Assembly: GCA_905250885.1 (NCBI GenBank)
Contig: CAJNOQ010000432.1
Coordinates: forward strand, 1 to 51,081
From: Didymodactylos carnosus
Taxonomy: Eukaryota > Rotifera > Eurotatoria > Philodinida > Philodinidae
DNA length: 51,081 bases
Reading direction: 5' to 3'
Below the pieces are notes generated by a model. The model saw only the letters and a list, made by a program, of their open reading frames with translations. It made no database searches and was not told the origin of the DNA. Below, in pieces: positions 9,988-23,149 of the stretch. Position 1 is the stretch's first letter. Each line of letters starts with the position of its first letter. The position numbers and the translations under genes are program-made.

Positions 9988-12900
9988 TCTATAGTACTCT
10001 ATAGTCATGAAGATGATATACAGAAATATATCGTATAGAAAAAACCTAAAAGAATATCTGTGCATAAATAGATATAAAAATAGATACTTAAATAGAACAG
10101 AAGATCATGGTTGGTATACTTTTTTAATTGTTCTTTTTATCTGTCTGTTCTGATTTAACGTTAAAAGCTTCGTCGAACATATTTCGACTAACAACCAGTG
10201 ATGTACAATGGTATTAATAATGTTTTGAATTAGTGCTTTTGTTCATATAAGATAAAGAGAAATGTTTAAAAGCGTAGTAGTAGTAGTCTATCGGTAAGTT
10301 CATTCTTGATCCAGTACTTTTTTCTGTGTGACGTTTAACACATTTATTATATATACGTACAGAGTCGTTTTTTAGAGTAATTACAGAAATGTATTCGGCT
10401 ATCTTATATTTTAAACAGCCTTCGTCAACATAAATCTTGTGTTATACGCGTTTCATTTTTATTTAAGAAGGTGTTTTCATTTTTCTAACGCTCCAAACTT
10501 ACTTATGTGATAAAAAGAACTATTGAGGAGTCAACGGTAAAGATCTGCACGAATAGCGTTATTCTGCGCGTCCACACCTGCAGTTCAGCCTAGGGTTTTG
10601 TTCATAGTCAAGCGGGTGTGGAACAAAACGTTTTTTCTTTCTGATATACCACAGTTTTGGTAACTGAATATGTATATACCGTTTTCTAAGCTCGGTTCAT
10701 TTGAAAGTAGAGACAATGCAATGTAGAAGCGATACTATCGAAACATATATATCATCTATTGTTATCTAATCACTATTAGAAAGTATTCATATTTAAAACT
10801 TGTTTTTGAATCAGTATTTAATCTATAAAGATTCCATTTCGTGCATTTCAGCTTCGGTTTTAGCTAGTTTTAGATTTTCGAATACTGAAATGATATTTAA
10901 TAAAGCTTATTTAAATTTTATCATAACTATAAGTCAAAAATGAACAGGAAACACCATAGCAATTGCCGAAAGACTGTGGATGTTCATTTTGTAACAGTTA
11001 ATAGCACGATTGATTAAACATTTGATTTTTAGAGAAATGTGTAGGAAGTTTTATATGAGAATAAAAAAAGATTGTATTGAGTTTATTTTTTTTGTGTGCG
11101 TTTTATCTATCCCTACTTTGTACATATACTATACAAACACACTAACTCTTAACAATCAACTACCCCATTTTTTGTTGTGTTTGAGAAAGAAAAATATATA
11201 ATATAATAAATACACGTTTATGGGAATATGTGAGCGTTTTCTGTTTTCTTCTTTTTTTTTCTTCATATGTCGTTAAATTTGCGTTCGTTTTTATTGGCGT
11301 ACAAACTTCCTCATTTTCCCTTTTCTAACAATAAATATATATTTAAAATTTAGTGTACGTATCTTACGTGTATAACCTCCTACTTATTGTTTTGAAAAGT
11401 CGATTTTATGTTTTATTCTTCTTCTTCAACAGTTACTATCATCTCTGTCTGTGTGCTCAATAATGTGCTAACAAATATCCTTTGTCCTCTACGTCATACA
11501 AGACCCCCTCTTTGTCTTTATTTTTTATACTCGACGCTTTTCCCTGTGTATATAACCACCACCATGCTTATTTGATGTATACAACATTTCTTTTTTTTTC
11601 TTCTCTTTGTTCGTCTAAAGTATCCGGCTAGAGTAAAGCCAGAGCAAAACGGCTGCGACATTATTTCCACATTTTCGTGTTCTCTATTCATCTTGTTCTT
11701 TAAAAAAAAGAAAATATATGTATCTTTACGTACATTCACCCTCATTTAAATGTCTCTATGATTGAAGTCGAGTGAGAAGAATGCTGTTGTTTATTCTTAT
11801 CATCTCTGACTAACACGATTCCATTTAGTTGAACAAAAAAAAATTTCATTTTCTCACCTTTCACTTTCTTACAGTTAAAAATATTAATCAACAGATATAG
11901 TTTCATAGTAAAATATTGAATTTTCTTCAACTCTAAGGTGTAATTTTTTCTTTTTATTTGGAAAACACCATTGTGTCATCTAAATAACCAGAAACTTGTC
12001 CATTTTCAGTTTTTGCTAAATCCATTACAATTAATTGGCCTTATGATAGATATTTTATTTGGACATCCACAGGTATGTTGTTTACTTGAGTAGAAATTGA
12101 ACGATGTTAAACGAAATATTCAGATATGTTACCGAACTTGTGTGTGTATGATGTTCCTAAGATTCGAATTTGAAATAAGTTTACAATTATGAATATTTTG
12201 AAAACATAATGTCAACATGGTTGTACACTTGGTAGTTCAGCTTGCACCTATGGAAAATGCAAATGTTTGAGAACTATACTCAACGCAAAGAAACAAATCC
12301 GTGTCAACATAGACGCTATTTTCATACATTGAGTTATATAGTTTTATAAAGAAACGTTTGATCCTTACGAAAGCCTGTTTACAGAGTTTCTAAAAATATA
12401 TCTACTTAAAAATTTACTATGATTTTATAGCAGCACGTATAGTCTGTTACCTTTTTATTAGAAAACAAAATTGAAAAGTGCTTGTAAGACGGAGTATTCT
12501 TACACAAGAGACCGTCTGATATTTTCATAATATGGATTCTAAAAGGCAACAAATTGATGCATATGTAGTTTCCTCATTCGTCTTTGAGTGAAAAGTGATC
12601 GATAATTCAACTATTAGCTGAACTATACATAATTGTTAAATATCGCGCACGCATTTTTCGACGACAACTTCACGTTTATGTACGGAAGAGAAGTTGATAC
12701 ATTGTTTGTCTAGATCTAGAGCTTATTGTTGCATTTTCAACAATATATAGCGTTTTAAACTCGTTGCATTCGAGAAAAGTTTTTCAGGGTACCTAATAAT
12801 TTCAGGAAAACTTTCTACAAAACATATTTCTGATACCATCAGACACTACTATTTTAATTAAAGTTGTTACCATCCTGCTGATCAATACCGTTAGGTTATA

Positions 12901-15816
12901 CTGATATTAGTAAATAAATATATTTTATCAGGTGAGCTATGAATCATCCCATAATGAGAATACAATTCTACTCGCATTTGAAAGACAAATATTGTTTTAT
13001 GCCCATCTTGATTCAACAAATGAATTCATCGATTAACTTCGCTCAATGAAGTTATCGATGCAATATTACTATAGTTTAATGAAGGATTAAAGATATTGGC
13101 GATTTCCGTAACTATTGATATAATGGAGTTAATATAATTAGTATTAATTCATTTATTTACTCAATTACGCATGTTCATCTGTTTGGATATGTAAATATGT
13201 GCGAAGAAGACCTACCATCAAATTTCTTCTCTTTTGTTGTTATTATTGTTTTTTTTCCTCGTTTTTTTTTCCTTTTTTTCTGAATGACATAGATATGATA
13301 GGTAATGTTAGTTGTATAATAGTGAGCTATGAGATCGTCTTTCAAGCATATCTACCATATTTTCATACTCGTTTTACTTTTCAAATCTTTCATACGTTTC
13401 GAACAATTATTCAAATGTATTTATTCACTCTTCGTTTTTGGACAAGTAGATAGATATCCTAGTTGAATGCGCATTATGTGTGAAATAACATTCTGTGCTA
13501 TCTGTATAACCTATTGAGTAAATGAATAAAAGAAGATATTTTGTTCTTTCGAGATTTTTTTAAAAAAGGTTTTCTTTCTTTAGATTCTTCTTTTTTTTTT
13601 GTTTTTTTATGTGTAATAATTAACGTCACTTTTCTTTGGATTTTCTTCTTCGCTATCATATTTTGTTGTACGTGTGTTTGTGTGTGCAAACCTATGCAAG
13701 TCCAGTGCATATTCAGTTGAATGGTATGTGCTCTTCTCTCTTTGTCATCATTATAACTAGCGACTCAAGAAAAACGTTGTGTTATTATTATTCTTTCATC
13801 ATATAGAACGGGAAGCATTTTTTATTTGTTTACGAGTATATTCTCTCGCTAAAACACGCACACACGAGTCAGACCGAAAGTCCCTCCCCCCCTGTGACAT
13901 TTCTGTAAAAAAAAGAAAATGAAATGTGTAGAAATAGAATATGTGTAAGGTTAGTTAAAACAGAAAGCGCAGACAAATTGTATAGTTCTTTCTATTTTTT
14001 TTTGTTTTGTGTATATATATATGTGTGGTAAGAACGAATAATTCATCTTCGATGAGCACAATCTGTATGAACAAACTTATATTCTCTATATCCTTTTCTT
14101 TTTTGTATTGAACTTTCCTTTTCTTTTTGCTTTTTTTATGTATTTTACTCAACAAACTACCACATCATCCAAGAAAAAGTCTTTAATTTTTAAAAATAAC
14201 ACCACATAAGTAAGTTTACCATTTCAGGCTATGTATACACAATATTACAGGATCAGAACAGGTGTGTTCATTTATTATTATATCTGAACAATATATATAT
14301 TTACAATATGCGTGCTATTGTTAGTCAGCATAACGAGAGACTTAAGATTTGTTGTGTATCATGAAAAAAAGAAAAGACGAACAAAAAATCGGAAGAAAAA
14401 ACAAAAGAAATATAATACTTAAACAACATAAGAAAAAAATGTTGTTGACGACTACATCGCGCACGTGCACTAATATAATATAATATTATACATCATTTAG
14501 AAGAGTAAGTAGAAGTTATTGCATAAGATAACAAAACAGTTAAGCGCATAAAAAATATCAAAATGAAATAAAATTGATATTGTTGATAAAAATGCGGTAA
14601 GATTTTGAACATCATACTGTTTCAGAAACTCTGGTCTATCTATTTTTTTGTTTATTTATCGAAATGCTTGTAATTCTCTCAGAGTTGAAAGCGACCCGAC
14701 TAAAAAATTGAATTATTCGGGTTGAACCAGCTGCAATCAGTGTCTTATGTATTTTCCCACCACAAAGGTTGAAAATCAGTCGTTGATAGCTGTTGTACGA
14801 AAATGAAATCTTTTTCATTGTCAGAGCTTGTCTTAGGAGTTTTTGCACAAAAAATGTTTCTTACAATGCGATTCAATTCAAAGCAACATAGTTTCTTCTC
14901 AGTGGAAAAAATATTTGGAAAAATACGATAGTTTTTACCAGTTGTCAGTTAAGTACGGCATCATTTAATCGACTGAGTCGATTAAGTTGGCATATTTTTA
15001 ATCTATTTCAACTCAGATGCGTTTAAGTCTCATAAGGGATATTTTGAACGAAGACTTAGTACTCTATGACGGCTTGTCATTTGTTCTCACGTTTAGTACA
15101 GAATTATGCTAATTTTAAACGAGATCGAGCGTGTTAGTTCCGTTTCTTTAACTACTATTTCTGCTCTGATTATGTGAACTAAATCAGCTGTCAAAATGAT
15201 CATAGACTGATCGTCAACAGAATGAAATTTTACTTAATTCTGTTTTCATTAAAGATTAGCACTCAGATGATATCATTTCTCGAAATAAAATGCAGTATTT
15301 TATTTTATATTATGAAAAAACCATCAATAAATAGATCAATATAGTTTTTTTTATTGATTGTCCAATATGTTGATTGGATACAGTTAGATAAGTCGGCGTA
15401 CGTAGTTGAGTCCAATATTCTTGTACTTCTGTGCAAAATTTCGTGACATACTTAATCATTAGATTTCATTGGGAAGTACGTCTAGGTCTATTTTTCTCCT
15501 TAATTTATATTGTAGTATCTTAGTAGATCACTTGTAGCAATCATTCTATATTCAATGTTGTTAAAATCTCAAGTCAGCATTGGTACATTATTGCAGTATT
15601 TAAATAAATTCACTCTCTCATGATTTTTTCTACTATGATAATATTCTTTGTGTCATAGCGTTCTGTTTTACCTCGTCAGATTATTTTTGGAAAAATCAAT
15701 CTTTGTGAATTAGTAGAATTGTAATCGAATTCTACTGAATTTATTCTAATTTTTTACCTTGTTATGAAAGACGCTTGATTCGTTAGCTTACTAATTATTT
15801 ATTATCTATTTTTTAG
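9988..15816. other. long gene-free stretch upstream of p66
   Basis: AT-rich, with pyrimidine-rich tracts. No reading frame resembles a known protein. Two short segments have splice-site-like borders: 12010-12072 (63 nt, one open frame of 21 codons) and 14228-14261 (34 nt). They could be exons or chance. The stretch should hold the promoter and any 5' UTR exons of the downstream p66 gene. Confidence 0.4.
12010..12072 (+). other. possible isolated 63-nt exon
   Basis: It is preceded by the acceptor CCATTTTCAG and followed by the donor AG|GTATGT. It is 63 nt and open in frame 1 for 21 codons, reading FLLNPLQLIGLMIDILFGHP plus Gln. No neighbouring exon in compatible phase could be found, and the peptide is not recognised. 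It may be a chance match in AT-rich DNA. Confidence 0.2.
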
Positions 15817-15892
15817 ATTTCAACTTTTATATTATTCATCTAATAGTTTTTTCTTTCAAATTATTGAAATCGAGCGTAGTCTTGCCACTCAA

Positions 15893-18850
15893 ATGATGAT
15901 GTTGACCAAACGATTATCTTCATCCTCCTCGTATACCGATGAACATAATCGTGAAAGATATTCAAAGCGATTCTGTTCTGGGTAAGTTCTTATTCATTTA
16001 ACATGTTGTTGTATATCGATTGGTAGTCTAATAATCAATTTATAGTAGTTTTTCTGTTCTGTTAAACATCGTCACATACATACTACAACGTTCATTTCAA
16101 AGAAATTTTATTTTATCTTATTTTTTTTCTGTTCTTTTCCTTTGCTTTTATGCTGGTACAGTATGTATACGTACATGTGATAGAGAGATATTGCGTACAT
16201 GGGACGAAGAGAACATGATTACCACGACAACGTTCATGCGGTATTCCGTTCCCTTACCTTCCTCTCTTTCTCTCTCTATTTATTATTATTGTGTTGTATC
16301 TTCTGTGTGTATACCATGATGATCGCAATAACAATACCGAAAAAGAAAACCTCCATGCCAGCTCAACTACAACTGAATTATAGTCTAAATAATATACATT
16401 TTCTTTTCTCGATGATTGTATACAAATAAAAATAATGTTGTTATAGTTAGTTTTGTCTCATTTATTAGAGATACACCATCAGCATCCATAATATCAGAAA
16501 ATATGAAAGAACATGAACATCAACAAAAATCGAAAAATAGAAGATTATCTAATTTTATACCAGTGAAAATTGAACCAACAGCAACAACAACAGCGACAAA
16601 GCAAGGATCATTTCCGTTCAACAATGGTGTTGTTCCTACAACATCCTGGACACTAACCAATGGTATTAATAGTTCAGATATAGATGATAAAAAATCGTCA
16701 TCAACATTACTAACAACTGGTTTGACAACAAAATCAAAACAATATTTACTAACAAAAAAACATTTAGAATTGCGACGACTACAAAAAGAATTACAATGTC
16801 ATGAAGCAATGTTAACGCTTATGCAAAAATTAAAAATAAATCAAAAACTTGTGAATAATGAACATATCCACTTGCAGCAACGAACAACAAATAATAATAC
16901 GGTTTCATCATCATCAAATATCCAACACTTAAAACGTCCAATTACCAATAATAGTAATACCAGTTCAAATTCAATTAATAAACAATCGACATTACAACAA
17001 AAACAACCATTATCATCAAGTGAAGCATCCACCACAAAATTAAATAATGAACAACTGTCTAGTAAACAATTAGGTGCTAGTAAAATACCACAACAACAAC
17101 AACAACAACAGCAACAGGTTTGAAAAGAATTACATTACGAGCTTTCTTTGGTTAATCTCGACTGGTGCCGTAACAGATTCTGTTACTGGATGGCACAGAA
17201 TCGAAACCGAATTTGAAAGATTTTCTACATATGACAAAAGGATAAGTCAACTTTTTGAACAGTCGAATGCTAAAAGATTTTGCATTCTGTGCCATTCTAT
17301 ACAGATGAGCCAAAATAAGTTTTTGGATAAAACGAAGTGAACCATGTTAGGGGAACTATTTGAAGGAAAAGATAATTTTAGATGAGATTACGTTGTCTAT
17401 TTGTATATGAGATAAATTAGTGTCCCTCAGTACATATGTATCTTTGTTTTAGCTCCACAATCGTCCTTCTATGCAACCATCGAGTAAACCTTCCCATCCA
17501 AATCAATACACAGTGAACCGTTCAAACCATCAACAAAAATCTTCTTCAATGCCACAACAAGCAACTCGTATCTCATCAACAATACCATCACAAATGTCAA
17601 ATAATACCTCACAAGCATTTTCAAGAAATTCTCTAACATCAAATCAAAAAAGTAAGAGCTGTTCTATTTTATTGATCGATATCTTTTATAGACTGCTAGA
17701 ATCAAAAATACATTTTATTAAAAACAGATTGATAATGAATTTTATTATCTACTTACAGGTTCGACTTCGGCTGAACAACATTTGTTGAATGCAAAATTAG
17801 CATTGCGAAAACAATTAGAACAAACATTATTACAAATTCCAACCCCCAAACCATCAACAAGCGATCTGAGTTTCATCCCAGGGGTCAATGGTTGGTCTGA
17901 GTTTCTTGCTATAATCGGTGCCGAACAAGCACTTCAAACATATAACGATAGTCTATTTCGTCGTCCACTATTACAGCAATCATCGCCGGGAGATAGTTCA
18001 ACAATACCAACAACTAAAACTTTTATGCCTTTTGTCTGCTCTCAGTGTAATACAGATTGGTCTGTAACATGGCATACCGATGAACGTAATCAAACAGACG
18101 AGAATGCGACGAATAATAATGTATTATGTGATCGTTGTATGAAAACAAATCAAAAGAAATTATTAAAACAAGATCATTCGAATCGTTTGCGGCAAGCGTT
18201 TATCAAAGCATTACAACAAGAAAAAGATCTCGAAGCTAAATTTCAAAACACAGTAAACATCCCACAATCATCATCTTCGTCCCCGGTTTCACATACATCG
18301 ACAACTCCCTCCACGGCCCAACCATCAAATCATAAACATAGCAATCATTTATCAAAAACATCAGCGAAACAACAACAACATTCAACGAAAATGAATCAAA
18401 ATCACAATTTTTCAAGTACAAAATCGAATACAACGCCGCCTTTATCACAATTAAAAACATCGTCGTCGTCGAATTTAAGAAATAATACATCGTCACCACC
18501 GACTAATTCTTTGTCACAAGCAACGAAATTATTATCGTCTACTGTTTCGGGTACTACAACAGCTGCTGCTGCGCTAGCAGCGGCTCTTAATACGACGAAT
18601 GTTTCTGCTGAACAATTAAAAATGTTTCAGAAACATTTTTTATCGAACATGCTACCGTTTGCAGGTGGAACCATATCACCATCAACTCTAGCTCAGATAC
18701 CTGGTTTAGCATCGATGAGACAAAATCCTGCACTCACCAATTATTTATTAGATATGTGAGTTATCTATCTTTTTTTTATCACTCCTTACATTAATTCAAA
18801 TTCTTTTCGAATATTTTAGGATACCAACTACAAAACAATCAAAACTATGA
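15893..18850 (+). CDS. GATAD2: p66/GATAD2-type NuRD subunit, five exons
   Basis: Transcriptional repressor p66, the subunit that links MBD2/3 to the CHD4 remodeller in the NuRD complex. Exons 15893-15981, 16469-17117, 17453-17651, 17759-18755 and 18820-18850 join in frame to about 654 aa. The CR1 coiled coil, which in the family binds MBD2, is visible near residues 118-150 (LELRRLQKELQCHEAMLTLM). The AKLALRKQLEQTLLQIP block and a C-x2-C...C-x2-C GATA-type zinc finger (CSQC, CDRC, about residues 405-440) follow, then NQKKLLKQDHSNRLRQAF. The last splice gives LLDMIP, the conserved family ending. Between these lie Ser/Thr/Asn/Gln-rich linkers with a polyglutamine tract at the end of exon 2. The start is uncertain: three ATGs are consecutive and the frame stays open upstream to an acceptor at 15815-15816. 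Confidence 0.92.
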
Positions 18851-21669
18851 AAAGAGAATGATAAATTTAAATTTTTATTTCGATAAAACAATTATTCTTA
18901 AGAATCTCTTTATCGTCTCGTTTCGATGTATATATGATTATTGCAATCATGTGTAGTTATCTACATTTCATTTGAATGTTATATCAGATTTTTTTCTTGT
19001 CAGTTTTCCTATCTTTTTCGTCTGTGTTGTCAGTATCACACGTTTTCTCTCTTGTGTACATATCTTTTATATTTGTTGTACCAAGATGGTTGTGATGTTC
19101 ATCTGTTACTTTAGTCATTAATTTTTTTTGCGAAGTGAATTGTATTTGTCGTGTGGAGAATTGATTAGGATGTTGCATACTGGCGATGCATGTGTAATAG
19201 CGAATTTATTCAATTCTCTCCTTTTTTTTTGTGCATTTTTATTTCTTGTCTCACGCTATAGTTTCTCCCTGAAACACTGAAAAATGTCTTTTATAAGAAT
19301 GTTTTTCAGTTGTAACAAAAACAAGTTGAGATATTAACTGGGAAAAATCAAAAGGATGCAACAGAAAGAACACGATAGGTAGAGACAAGTAGATTATGTT
19401 GTTTAACTTAATTTTCCGTATCTTTTCTAACATCTCAAAATATTCGCCATCTACATGTGGAAATAATAACCCGGGGCGTCGGAAATGGTACAATTAATTG
19501 TTTATTATTTTTAGCCAATCAAAAGTCAGTTTTCTCGTCATACAATTGACAGACTATGCATGGGTTGTCGAACTGGGAAGTGATGTTTGGTAACCGATCT
19601 CAAATTGTTAGATCAATGCTGCTAAATCTAGAATCCCATATACTCGTAGTCAGACATAAAACTGGAGAGCATCAGGTAAGTTTGAACGCTACAAGATCAT
19701 TCCTAGCTTCCTTCATAAACAGTTCCTATGGTAAGTAGTTCTGTCGAATAGTTAACTCAAAAAGGTAAGTCACCACTAGTAAAAGTATAGATTCGTTAGT
19801 ACTGAAAAACTAAAAAGCTAATGCCGGCACTTAAAGTGCTCTGTTACAAAATGCAATGAGTACTGAGAACCGTTACTACTGACATCAGTATTACTGGTAG
19901 AATCAATTATTTTTATTTTTTATTTTTTAAATAACTTGGGAATCCAAAATGATAGAAGAGGAAAGCTAAAATAATTCTTTAACCCAATGGGTTGATAGCT
20001 CAACGTGTTCGTTGCAAAACTACGCTGTTCGGCCATTTTCAAAACAGGGATAGTATTCTGTGTTCTTTCGTTTTTTTTTGTCATACATTACATCATCGAC
20101 CGGAATTCGGTCTGAACCTTATCTGCAGAGATTGTGGTAGAACAACTTTTTTCTTAAGAATGTCCATCCTGCCTGTTTGTGCTTGTGCAATTAACTGTTC
20201 AACATCTCTTCTATCTGCACAAGATGGTTTCCGGAAAAATCTTACTACCCAACAATACTGTTTTGGCTTTTTATAATGTGGCTGTTAGATCATCAATGAT
20301 AGGACAAGATGATAGGACACTCCAGACTATTCCAACATGATGCGATATTGCGGAACATTCCAAGATGATGCGAAGTTCCAGAATATTCGGATATACTACG
20401 TAGTGCTAGAGCATTGTTATGTAGTACTATACATACATATGTATAGATATGTGTGTGAATTTTATGTTATGTTTTTATTAGTTTTCTACAAAATAATTAA
20501 TTTTGTAGAAGATTTAAGTTATCGACTCGGATGAGACATAACGCTGACATATCTGCTGCGATTTGCAGGTATTTCTGGTTCACTTTGATTGAGTTATGAA
20601 ATTTCTATTATTAGATGAAAATAGACTGAAAATCATGTTTTCAGTGTAATTGGATTTTTACTAGGTTTTTAAATTTTTTTCTAAAGCCGAACATTGTCAC
20701 GAGATTCAATATAGTCGATAACCAACCCATGCAGTATGTATTTTTAGGATTCCCCGTCGTAAAAAAATATCGTGTCCGAGTCTCCAGGAAAAGTCCCATC
20801 ACGTCTAAACCATGGTAGATAGCGATCAGAGACTTGCGTAGATTTGTAGACGAATGTCCACTGGTTCGAGCCTTCCAGCATGCATCCCAAACAAAAAACC
20901 TTTTAGTGGTGAAAAATCTTTCGAAAAATGTTTGAACAAGTTTCACTACCCGCAGGTGGTAGTTTCCTTTTTCTTTTTCCGTAGACTAACATTCCTAACA
21001 TTCCTCCTTCTATTGCTGAAGACTGCAGATCTCTAGCTATTGTCAATCAGAAGTTATTCAAAAAATGTCCAATTCTATTCTTTTTTAAAAACTACAGTAA
21101 AACTTTTATACCTTGTTACTCTTGACTTTTTCATTCATCGTTTTATTTGCCTAAACAACTATATTATGAACAACATTTGAATAAGAAAACTATTCAGTTT
21201 TTTGACAACTATTGATCATGCATACATTCCGAATGGAATATAGTGGATCCGTCTTGTCTTCATTAAATAAATGCTCTGTGTCAAACGGCTGATGATTTCT
21301 CAAAAAGGCTTATCATTAATACTAAATTAGTACTAAAAAAATAAAAACCTGCCACCTTAGTACTACTATCGTTTTCAAAATATAATGTCTCTGACCATTT
21401 TTTGAATATCTCGAGTGATAGATAGTTCGGGTTTTCGCCATTCGAAATTGGTACGCATTTTAATAACAGTTATTAATTCGAAAATATTTTTTCAAAGCAG
21501 TTTTCGAGGAGATCTTTGGAGAATCAACTCATTTTCTTCATGAACAGATAACTCAAAGTATCTTCTTCAAATGGAAATCAAGTGAGATCTTGATTGTTAG
21601 TGGTTCGGGCGGGATATCAGGACTGGTACTCAGCCCAACCAATTTCAACTGAGTAAAAACCGAGTTTTA
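18851..21669. other. gene-free stretch with a tRNA-like SINE copy
   Basis: The 3' UTR of p66 must lie at the beginning; no canonical AATAAA is close to the stop. Beyond it are only short, unrecognised open frames, a small cluster of ATTCCAAGATGATGCGA-like repeats near 20290-20390, and the tRNA-like sequence annotated separately. Confidence 0.4.
20782..20903 (+). repeat. tRNA-derived SINE-like sequence, copy 1
   Basis: Contains CCATGGTAGATAG, then GAGACTTG, then TCCACTGGTTCGAGCC, where GGTTCGAGCC matches the polymerase III B-box, and a CCAAAC-A-rich tail. The same order of motifs occurs at 46591-46710. It does not fold as a normal tRNA (no matching acceptor stem), so it is read as a dead tRNA-derived retroposon, not a tRNA gene. 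Confidence 0.5.
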
Positions 21670-22020
21670 TCAACAACTGGGGTCTCCAGGCTGTTCTGAC
21701 TTAATATTAAAAATTCATCATTCACTCGTAAAACATCAGAACGAGTTGGAAACTTCAGAATGTAGCTAATTTTGTCCGTTTAACATGATTATATAACGAA
21801 GGAATTGAAAAAGCATGTCTGTAATCGGACGTTTTCTAGAAACACTTTCGAGAAACCATAGGGTTCTATAAAAATTAGCTTTTATAGATTTCTTATTAGT
21901 AGGATATAGAATGACCTAAACAGGGTATATTCTGAAGTTTCCAGCTCGTTCGCATGTTTTACGAGTAAATGGTGAATTTTTTAATATTAAGCGAAAGCAG
22001 CCTGGAAATCCCAGTTGTGG
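21670..22020. mobile_element. foldback repeat
   Basis: Arms 21670-21764 and 21927-22020 are inverted copies, with AACTGGGGTCTCCAGGCTG opposite CAGCCTGGAAATCCCAGTT, CTTAATATTAAAAA opposite its complement, and CTCGTAAAACAT opposite ATGTTTTACGAG. The 160-nt spacer includes CGAGAAACCATAGGG, a variant of which recurs near 23625. No reading frame was found. Confidence 0.65.
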
Positions 22021-22848
22021 ATAGTGCAAAAAATTTTTGTTCAATATTCCTTGAAAAAACAGATGAGGAAATTATTTAACGTAAAAATGCTTTTATTCTG
22101 CTAATTTTAATTTTCAAAAAAGATATATAAAAATAAAAAATTTAATGAAAATGAACTTTCTGAGTAGAAAACTAAGCGTTCTGTTGAAAAAGAAGTTCTT
22201 TGTTCACTTACCCCGTTTCCATAACACTTAAAAATGTTTTGATATTCTAAACAAAATACATAGTACAGAGCATTTAGCAAGCATAAACTTGACTACATAT
22301 TGCGTTATTATCATCATCTTGTTTAATATTAATTAAGATTTCTTCACTATAAATAAGAATAAAATCATTTGTATTGTATTGATCATCATGTATTAAATTT
22401 GGATAATGATCAAGTCTTTAGTTTAATAAAACTGAAGTCATTTGTTCATCTAATTCCATGATGATTATTATCATCAGTATTTGAACTCTGAAAGGTGGAA
22501 AGCATAGTTTGAATGCATTCAAAGAAATTAATGATTTAAAAAAAAGATTCTTATCGCCGAACTTCTTACTCAAAGTCCACTCGTCAGTGTCATCAATTTC
22601 ACATTTGTTTGTTATCAATGTCACTAACCAGGACATACACGACCACACTGTTCCAATTCACAAAATGGAAAATTTCGTAATGATTCTACTAACCATCGAC
22701 AATATCAAACAAATTATTTAAGCGGTGTTCTAGTTTCGTGATGCGATCCTGGTTAAACGCTCTACTGTCACTGGAGCTGGTATGGATAGTTGACTTAAAA
22801 TTGATCAAATTAAATATCATCTTAAGGTATATAATGGTCCATCATTAA

Positions 22849-23149
22849 AATGGCCAATGGTAGTAGATCGTCTCCACCTGGAACAGTATTAGCTGATATC
22901 ACGTTAGTAGGAATTACCACCGAACATAATGTATTAGTTATAAATCATTTCCAATAATTTCTTCTCGTTGATGTTGACCTTACGTCCAAATTACGTTGAA
23001 ACTGGACTTTGGCCATCATGTATTATCTTTTATGGGTAATGAGAATATTAAATGTCGATTGACTATTGGAAATAACCCATCATCACTACAGATTGAAGAA
23101 GATTCTGCTGAGCTTCTAGATTTGAATGATGTAATTATTAATGTCTAAT
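22849..23149 (+). pseudogene. decayed coding fragment, unidentified
   Basis: Two reading frames look protein-like but are broken. An ATG at 22849 opens MANGSRSSPPGTVLADITLV and runs about 35 codons to a stop. After a frame change a second segment from about 22986 reads VQITLKLDFGHHVLSFMGNE and continues through a Leu/Asp/Glu-rich end to a TAA at about 23149. I do not recognise the family. A retroelement or a decayed gene copy is possible. Confidence 0.35.

Noticed and set aside
10571..10629. Interleaved inverted repeats suggesting a pseudoknot
   Set aside because: Stems of 8-9 bp overlap by two bases and no other evidence for an RNA gene exists; chance is likely.
14228..14261. 34-nt exon-like segment before the p66 gene
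   Set aside because: Borders look like splice sites, but its phase does not join p66 exon 1 and no other partner exon was found.
16841..17035. Minus-strand open frame opposite p66 exon 2
   Set aside because: Antisense shadow of Asn/Ser-codon-rich p66 coding sequence.
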